From: Pararhodobacter sp.
Lineage (GTDB): Bacteria; Pseudomonadota; Alphaproteobacteria; Rhodobacterales; Rhodobacteraceae
DNA: 64,000 bases
Direction of reading: 5' to 3'
Assembly (NCBI GenBank): GCA_020832665.1
Contig: JAFIEG010000002.1
Span: 34,502-98,501, forward strand
The number at the start of each line of letters is the position of its first letter. Within the stretch, counting starts at the first letter, position 1. Shown here piece by piece: positions 63,608 through 64,000 of the stretch. The position numbers were made by a program, and so were the translations under genes. The notes beneath the pieces were generated by a model. That model ran no database searches. It was not told the origin of the DNA and saw only the letters and a program-made list of their open reading frames with translations.

Positions 63608-64000
63608 AGCCACATTCCCCAGGCAACCCGCCACTTTCGCTGTGGTGACACTGATTTTGGCGTCTTGAATCATGATGTTGAAGATGACGAGGCGCACGAT
63701 TCATCGAACGCCTGAGAGATGCGAGTTCCGAGAGGGGTGGTCGGGTGGATTTCGATTGCCGGATTCGGCTGGGGATTCGAGACAAGCAGATCGGTTCGGG
63801 CGACGGCCTGATGGCCAGGACAGGTCTCGGAGCAATCCGCCGGTAACGGGCGCCTTCGTCATGTGCATGAACTTGAAACCGCCAGGAAGTTACCGAGCGC
63901 CGCATGACCGTTCTGTCCGCGGCACTGAAGAACCTGCCGGACGCCATGAACCGCCCCGGGTTTCCGAGAGGGTAAAACTCTCAGAGGATGACCCTTATGG
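63608..64000. other. Right-edge stretch without a supported gene
   Basis: About 393 bases. The frames present have no recognisable domains. The last 40 bases (GAGAG/CTCTC inverted repeat around a GGTAAAA loop near 63970, then a purine-rich ribosome-like site and ATG at the very edge) could be the upstream region of a gene outside the window. Confidence 0.4.

Noticed and set aside
63608..64000. Suspected insertion-sequence remnant at the right edge.
   Set aside because: No transposase motif, no matching terminal inverted repeats and no target duplication can be seen within the window.
1..64000. CRISPR arrays, rRNA and tRNA genes.
   Set aside because: Looked for regularly spaced repeats, conserved rRNA blocks and cloverleaf/T-loop patterns; none found by eye. 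Small tRNA genes could still be missed without a covariance search.

Overview
The window looks like the chromosome of a GC-rich alphaproteobacterium, most likely of the Rhodobacterales (Paracoccus/Roseobacter type). This rests on gene content and base composition only: a tripartite tricarboxylate (TTT) transporter, a TAXI-type TRAP transporter, an acyl-CoA catabolic operon, and a type VI secretion system (T6SS) carrying threonine-phosphorylation genes and two TssC-like genes. I see no rRNA, tRNA, CRISPR array or intact insertion sequence.

Region 1 (1-11018, + strand) is a tightly packed catabolic operon: a MaoC hydratase cut by the left edge, a DUF35 protein, a thiolase-like protein, an aldehyde dehydrogenase, a short-chain dehydrogenase (SDR), an acyl-CoA dehydrogenase, a tandem family III CoA-transferase, an acyl-CoA ligase and a second SDR. 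Hydratase, DUF35/thiolase-like pair and aldehyde dehydrogenase in this order suggest aldolytic side-chain shortening rather than ordinary thiolysis. A TetR gene (- strand) faces the operon end, and divergent from it lies a TTT uptake system (12297-15385) that probably imports the substrate.

Region 2 (15464-24243, - strand) reads from a GntR/FCD regulator through a malate/lactate/sulfolactate-type dehydrogenase, a split UxaA-family lyase (small and large subunits), a TAXI TRAP binding protein and fused permease, to a transketolase/pyruvate dehydrogenase E1-like enzyme. It looks like a regulated uptake-and-catabolism operon for a hydroxy- or sulfo-carboxylic acid. A luciferase-like monooxygenase and a 421-residue protein I do not recognise follow, separated by long non-coding stretches.

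Region 3 (about 28137-63607) is a complete T6SS locus holding all 13 core genes: tssJ-tssK-tssL-tssM-ppkA, then tssA-tssB-tssC-second tssC-tagJ-tssE-tssF-tssG plus a methyltransferase, then (- strand) PAAR, a second methyltransferase and pppA, then clpV, hcp, vgrG, a DUF6931-like gene, fha and an unrecognised gene. PpkA, PppA and Fha, with a Thr-containing acidic N-terminus on TssL, point to phospho-threonine control as described in Agrobacterium. Unusual additions are two SAM-dependent methyltransferases, a glutamate-cysteine-ligase-like enzyme, and an MFS transporter fused to two extracytoplasmic sensor-like regions; the last two overlap and are divergent from tssJ. Neither VgrG nor PAAR carries a visible effector domain.

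Across the window, strong RNA hairpins sit directly after genes whose products are usually needed in excess of their operon partners: both transporter binding proteins, the first tssC, and hcp.
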